NCBI GenBank assembly: GCA_003024985.2
Contig: PXIH01S0004119.1
Strand: one strand, 5' to 3'
DNA length: 11,256 bases
Origin: Euperipatoides rowelli
Lineage: Eukaryota; Onychophora; Udeonychophora; Euonychophora; Peripatopsidae
Shown here: one piece after another, positions 9,006 through 11,256 of the stretch
Numbering within the stretch: position 1 is the stretch's first letter
How the letters are laid out: each line of letters opens with the position of its first letter
The notes under the pieces: model-generated
What the model saw: only the letters and a program-made list of their open reading frames with translations
What the model was told of the DNA's origin: nothing
Database searches by the model: none
Made by a program: the position numbers and the translations under genes

Positions 9006-9038
9006 ACTCTTTTTCTCCATTTTCAAAACCAGTTCCAA

Positions 9039-9052
9039 CCCCCCCCCCCCCC
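9039..9052. repeat. C14 homopolymer (G14 in the LINE sense strand) inside RT
   Basis: Fourteen C residues on the plus strand sit between the FTE and LELVLKME segments of the LINE RT. The family-like downstream frame is one base out of step with the upstream frame, as expected after slippage in the run. Similar long G/C runs occur at 2856-2867, 3973-3983 and 4142-4151. The exact length is also where sequencing error is most likely. Confidence 0.8.
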
Positions 9053-9532
9053 TCAGTAAAACATCTATTTAAAATTTCCCTATCCTCATCTGAAATAATT
9101 GGAACATTTTTAGAAGCATAAAATCTTTATTGATGTCTGTGAGTATAAAACTGTTCAAAATTAAAACCCTTCTCATTATTCACAAATCTATCACTTATTC
9201 TATCTACATACTCTCTTTGAATGATTTCAACCAATTTCAAAGGATTTGCAATCACAATATTTTCATAATTCACTGCAAAAACATTAATAGATTTTTTTCC
9301 TTTTTTTTAGGTAACCCAATAATTTCCATCCAGGAGTATAAATAGACACATACTTATTTGCTTTACATTTAGTAAGTAAAAATGCCCGCTTTTGTTTTTC
9401 TAAATATTCTACTTTTGCTTTCAAAAGCATTATTTTATCATCCTGTTGCTCCCGTCGTCGTCGCATTAATCAAATAGTTAACCCTATCATATAAATCTTA
9501 TAAATGTTTGTCTATAGACGTCTTCTCTGCCT

Positions 9533-10386
9533 TCAATCTCTCCACCGCACACCAATAATAGTTTTTTTTAGTAACGTCCACTTTGTTACCAGTGATAAAT
9601 CTTCAAGCAAGGAATCAGTCACTATTTCTATCTGTTGATGAATTTCATCCATATTTACTCTTTCCCAATCTGGTATCATACCTCTTTTAAAATACTTTAC
9701 ATTCTTCATATTATAGAAATGTATTTTACATTTCAACATTAGATAGTCTGTATTAGGATAAAAAACATAATCCAGGGTAACATTTGCCCTAATTCCTTTA
9801 GATATATAAAATCTGTCTAACCTGTTCTTTGACCTTGTATCTCTAGGTGTTTTAACATGACACAATCCTTTTAACAGAGCAAGAGCTAATATTTATAAAC
9901 AAACTTTTCAATCTTTCTTTCTTTANATATATTATTACAATTAAAGTCACCACAATACACAAATTGTTGTGTTGTGTATTTAAAAATTCTCCAAGTTTTT
10001 TTTAAAAAACCTCCTTTAAGCGCATGTACATTAACATTGTCACATCCTTATCATTCATCTTACAAATTATATACATACTTCTATCAATGTTTCCAACTTT
10101 CACTATAGCATGAACCAGCGAACAATGTATCAAACAAACCAGGCATAGACTACAAGCGTTTCCATTATTTTCATAAACTTCATATGAATGCTTTACCAAA
10201 TTCCAAATTTTGTCATCATCCTGCAGCCTTCTTTTCGTTTCCTGTATGAAGCCACAAAGAGGTCTATCATCATTAAACGTTTTAAAAACCATTTTGCTTT
10301 TAACCATGGTGTAAAGCCTCTAATGTTTAACGACTTAATTGTCAAATCTTTAATAGGCTCTATTGAAGCGAACGTTATATTATACT
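9533..10386 (-). pseudogene. LINE ORF2 APE-type endonuclease (broken)
   Basis: This domain nicks target DNA in active elements. Read right to left it has SLNIRGFTPWLK (NIRGF at 10327-10313, the N-terminal Asn segment), QETK with the metal-binding Glu (10244-10233), the GDFN motif (9951-9940) and RLDRFYIS (9823-9800). The final SDH motif appears as TDY (9751-9743), so the catalytic His is Tyr, a single C-to-T type change. A frameshift lies between NIRGF and QETK and another before the GDFN segment. An N at 9926 falls just after GDFN but leaves that frame readable. The frame opens just after a TAG at about 10387 and no ATG starts the conserved region, so the true ORF2 start is unclear. Confidence 0.88.
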
Positions 10387-10387
10387 A

Positions 10388-10520
10388 ATGAGCAATAAAC
10401 AAAAATTAAATTTCAAAAACTACAGCCAACTCTTTCAAATCAAATACAGTAAAAAAAACATAACCCAATATTTCTGTAGCAATTATTACCAAATTAAATC
10501 TATTATAAATGTTACCAAAG
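10388..10520 (-). other. ORF1-ORF2 spacer of the LINE
   Basis: About 130 bases separate the last ORF1 codons from the first endonuclease-like codons. Frames are closed and no internal initiation feature is recognisable. Confidence 0.5.
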
Positions 10521-11255
10521 TTATAAAATATTTTCTTCTGAGCACTCCTGCCCTTCTAAATGAACATTCTTTATTCTTACCTTAGTTGGAATTACTTCAA
10601 AATTATCATTATCCTTTACTTCCATATTCGCTGTCGGTTTCCTTCTATTTCTTTTAGTTACCAAATTTTCCTCCATCAATACATCAAATGGCGCAAACAA
10701 ATTAGAAACTTGCAAATCACCTACTTGATTCGTCTCCATTTAGTCATCTTGCACTAAAAGAATTTCAGGGATGTCAGGAGGCTTCTCCTTTTTCCTATCT
10801 TCTCTGCCATCACAACATTGTGTATATCCTGATCGCCTATCGTATCTTGTGTCATCACATTTTCTGAAGGCTCAACTAAGCTTCGTTGTGCATCCTTCTC
10901 TTGATATAATTTTTGTTTATAACTCTCCGAAAAAGCTATATCTTCCAAAATTTGTGTTCTATCTTTTTTATTGACACTTCGGAAAATAGCTTTTTCCCAT
11001 ATTTGTTTATACATTTTGTATGCTCGCCTTCATAATTAGCTCTACATTTAGCACAATACTTTAAGTTACATTAATATGTCCCACCATATTACAATTCAGA
11101 CATAGAGATAGCTTACCCCTTATCATCACCAGCATTTGTTGATCCTCTATCTTTATTAAATGCGGAATTTGATGATGATCCAACGTTATTCCCCTAACTG
11201 CAGTTGCTTTTACACAAATAACACTAGTATTGACTATAATATCAGGGTTAATCAC
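10521..11255 (-). pseudogene. LINE ORF1 (gag-like, zinc knuckle) protein, broken and 5'-incomplete
   Basis: ORF1 proteins bind element RNA to form the retrotransposition particle. The visible part begins inside the protein with IPHLIKIEDQQMLVMIRGK, typical of the region before the knuckles in Tx1-type ORF1. The first zinc knuckle follows: CLNCNMVGH (starting 11102), with its last Cys at 11070-11068 in the next frame. A second, longer-spaced knuckle is CAKC...GEHTKC (11055-11011). A frameshift therefore falls inside the first knuckle. The charged tail is in two further frames (11014-10754 and 10739-10521), with KRNRRK-type basic and acidic runs. The N-terminal part lies beyond the window. Confidence 0.85.
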
Positions 11256-11256
11256 A

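Larger units (their letters stand above)
8005..9466 (-). pseudogene. LINE ORF2 reverse transcriptase (broken)
   Basis: This RT palm copies element RNA at a nicked target in active LINEs. Read right to left: a charged Lys/Arg-rich linker (9466-9284), ISDEDREIL then LELVLKMEKKSTTPGP (about 9040-8980), VIPKKK (about 8780-8763), SYRPIALIN (8730-8704), motif A LDMKDAF (8548-8528), motif B APLSPVLYTLYLLEFY (about 8364-8317), motif C YLDD (8248-8237), and the SGINKQKS segment of motif D (about 8160-8137). The catalytic aspartates of motifs A and C are kept. Frames change before GFYI, before NEPAHREFYE, before motif A, before motif B and after motif C, and a G14 tract and an 84-bp duplication also break the frame. 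The catalytic core is well preserved in sequence but cannot be translated as one protein. Confidence 0.9.
6671..11256 (-). mobile_element. Non-LTR retrotransposon (LINE), probably Tx1/L1 group, degenerate
   Basis: On the minus strand the element shows, in order: ORF1 with zinc knuckles (about 11255-10521), APE-type endonuclease (about 10386-9533), linker, reverse transcriptase (about 9466-8005), C-terminal domain with a CCHC zinc motif (7965-7169), a 3' UTR and a triplet-repeat tail. A separate ORF1 with paired knuckles preceded by an IPHL...RGKLSLCLNC stretch, and an ORF2 ending in C-X2-C...H-X4-C, fits the Tx1/L1 group. This clade call is an inference from motif style. The element is antisense to the channel gene and continues past the window edge, so its 5' end and target duplication are not visible. 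Frameshifts in every domain mark it as inactive. Confidence 0.92.

Noticed and set aside
9926-9926. Second N as another unmerged contig join
   Set aside because: No duplicated sequence flanks it and the endonuclease frame continues across it, so it looks like a single ambiguous base.
9954-9980. 9-bp inverted repeat AATACACAA / TTGTGTATT
   Set aside because: It lies within the LINE endonuclease coding sequence around GDFN and needs no separate explanation.
1-11256. CRISPR array, operon, phage or toxin-antitoxin system
   Set aside because: There are no regularly spaced repeats, no close-packed co-directional genes and no prokaryotic signals; splice sites, LINE and PLE show eukaryotic DNA.

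Overview
This is AT-rich eukaryotic (animal) DNA with low coding density and abundant repeats. One gene exon is secure: a 5' coding exon of a DEG/ENaC (amiloride-sensitive type) sodium channel on the + strand, 3619-3885, bounded by a strong splice acceptor and a donor. DEG/ENaC channels are known only from animals. The exon sequence, the AT bias and the transposon mix (Tx1/L1-like LINE plus Penelope-like element) fit an aquatic or other invertebrate better than a mammal, but the window does not allow placement to a phylum.

Layout. 1-3618: non-coding DNA (5' flank or 5' UTR intron) holding a 40-bp tandem repeat rich in AGATCTGATC (186-265), a perfect 12-bp hairpin (1287-1317), a weak candidate Cys-rich mini-exon (1637-1721) and a diverged tandem array of about 200-bp units (about 2562-3010). 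3619-3885: channel exon. 3886 to the window end: apparently intron of the channel gene, because no second exon compatible with the donor phase is visible. It contains a heavily mutated Penelope-like retroelement on the + strand (about 4981-6400) and a long but broken non-LTR retrotransposon on the - strand (about 6671 to beyond 11256).

The LINE can be read from right to left: ORF1 with two zinc knuckles, then ORF2 with an APE-type endonuclease (QETK, GDFN and RLDR motifs), reverse transcriptase (SYRPIALIN, LDMKDAF, YLDD), a C-terminal domain with a CCHC zinc motif, a 3' UTR and an ATT/CAT microsatellite tail. The domain order and the ORF1 style point to the Tx1/L1 group. Both retroelements carry many frameshifts and stops, and both have lost catalytic residues, so neither copy can be active.

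Two points concern data quality. A perfect 84-bp duplication flanks a single N at 8921 and is almost certainly an unmerged contig overlap. Several 10-14 base G/C homopolymers interrupt the AT-rich background, one of them inside the LINE reverse transcriptase. I saw no RNA gene, CRISPR array, operon or prokaryotic-type system, and no convincing new biological system.
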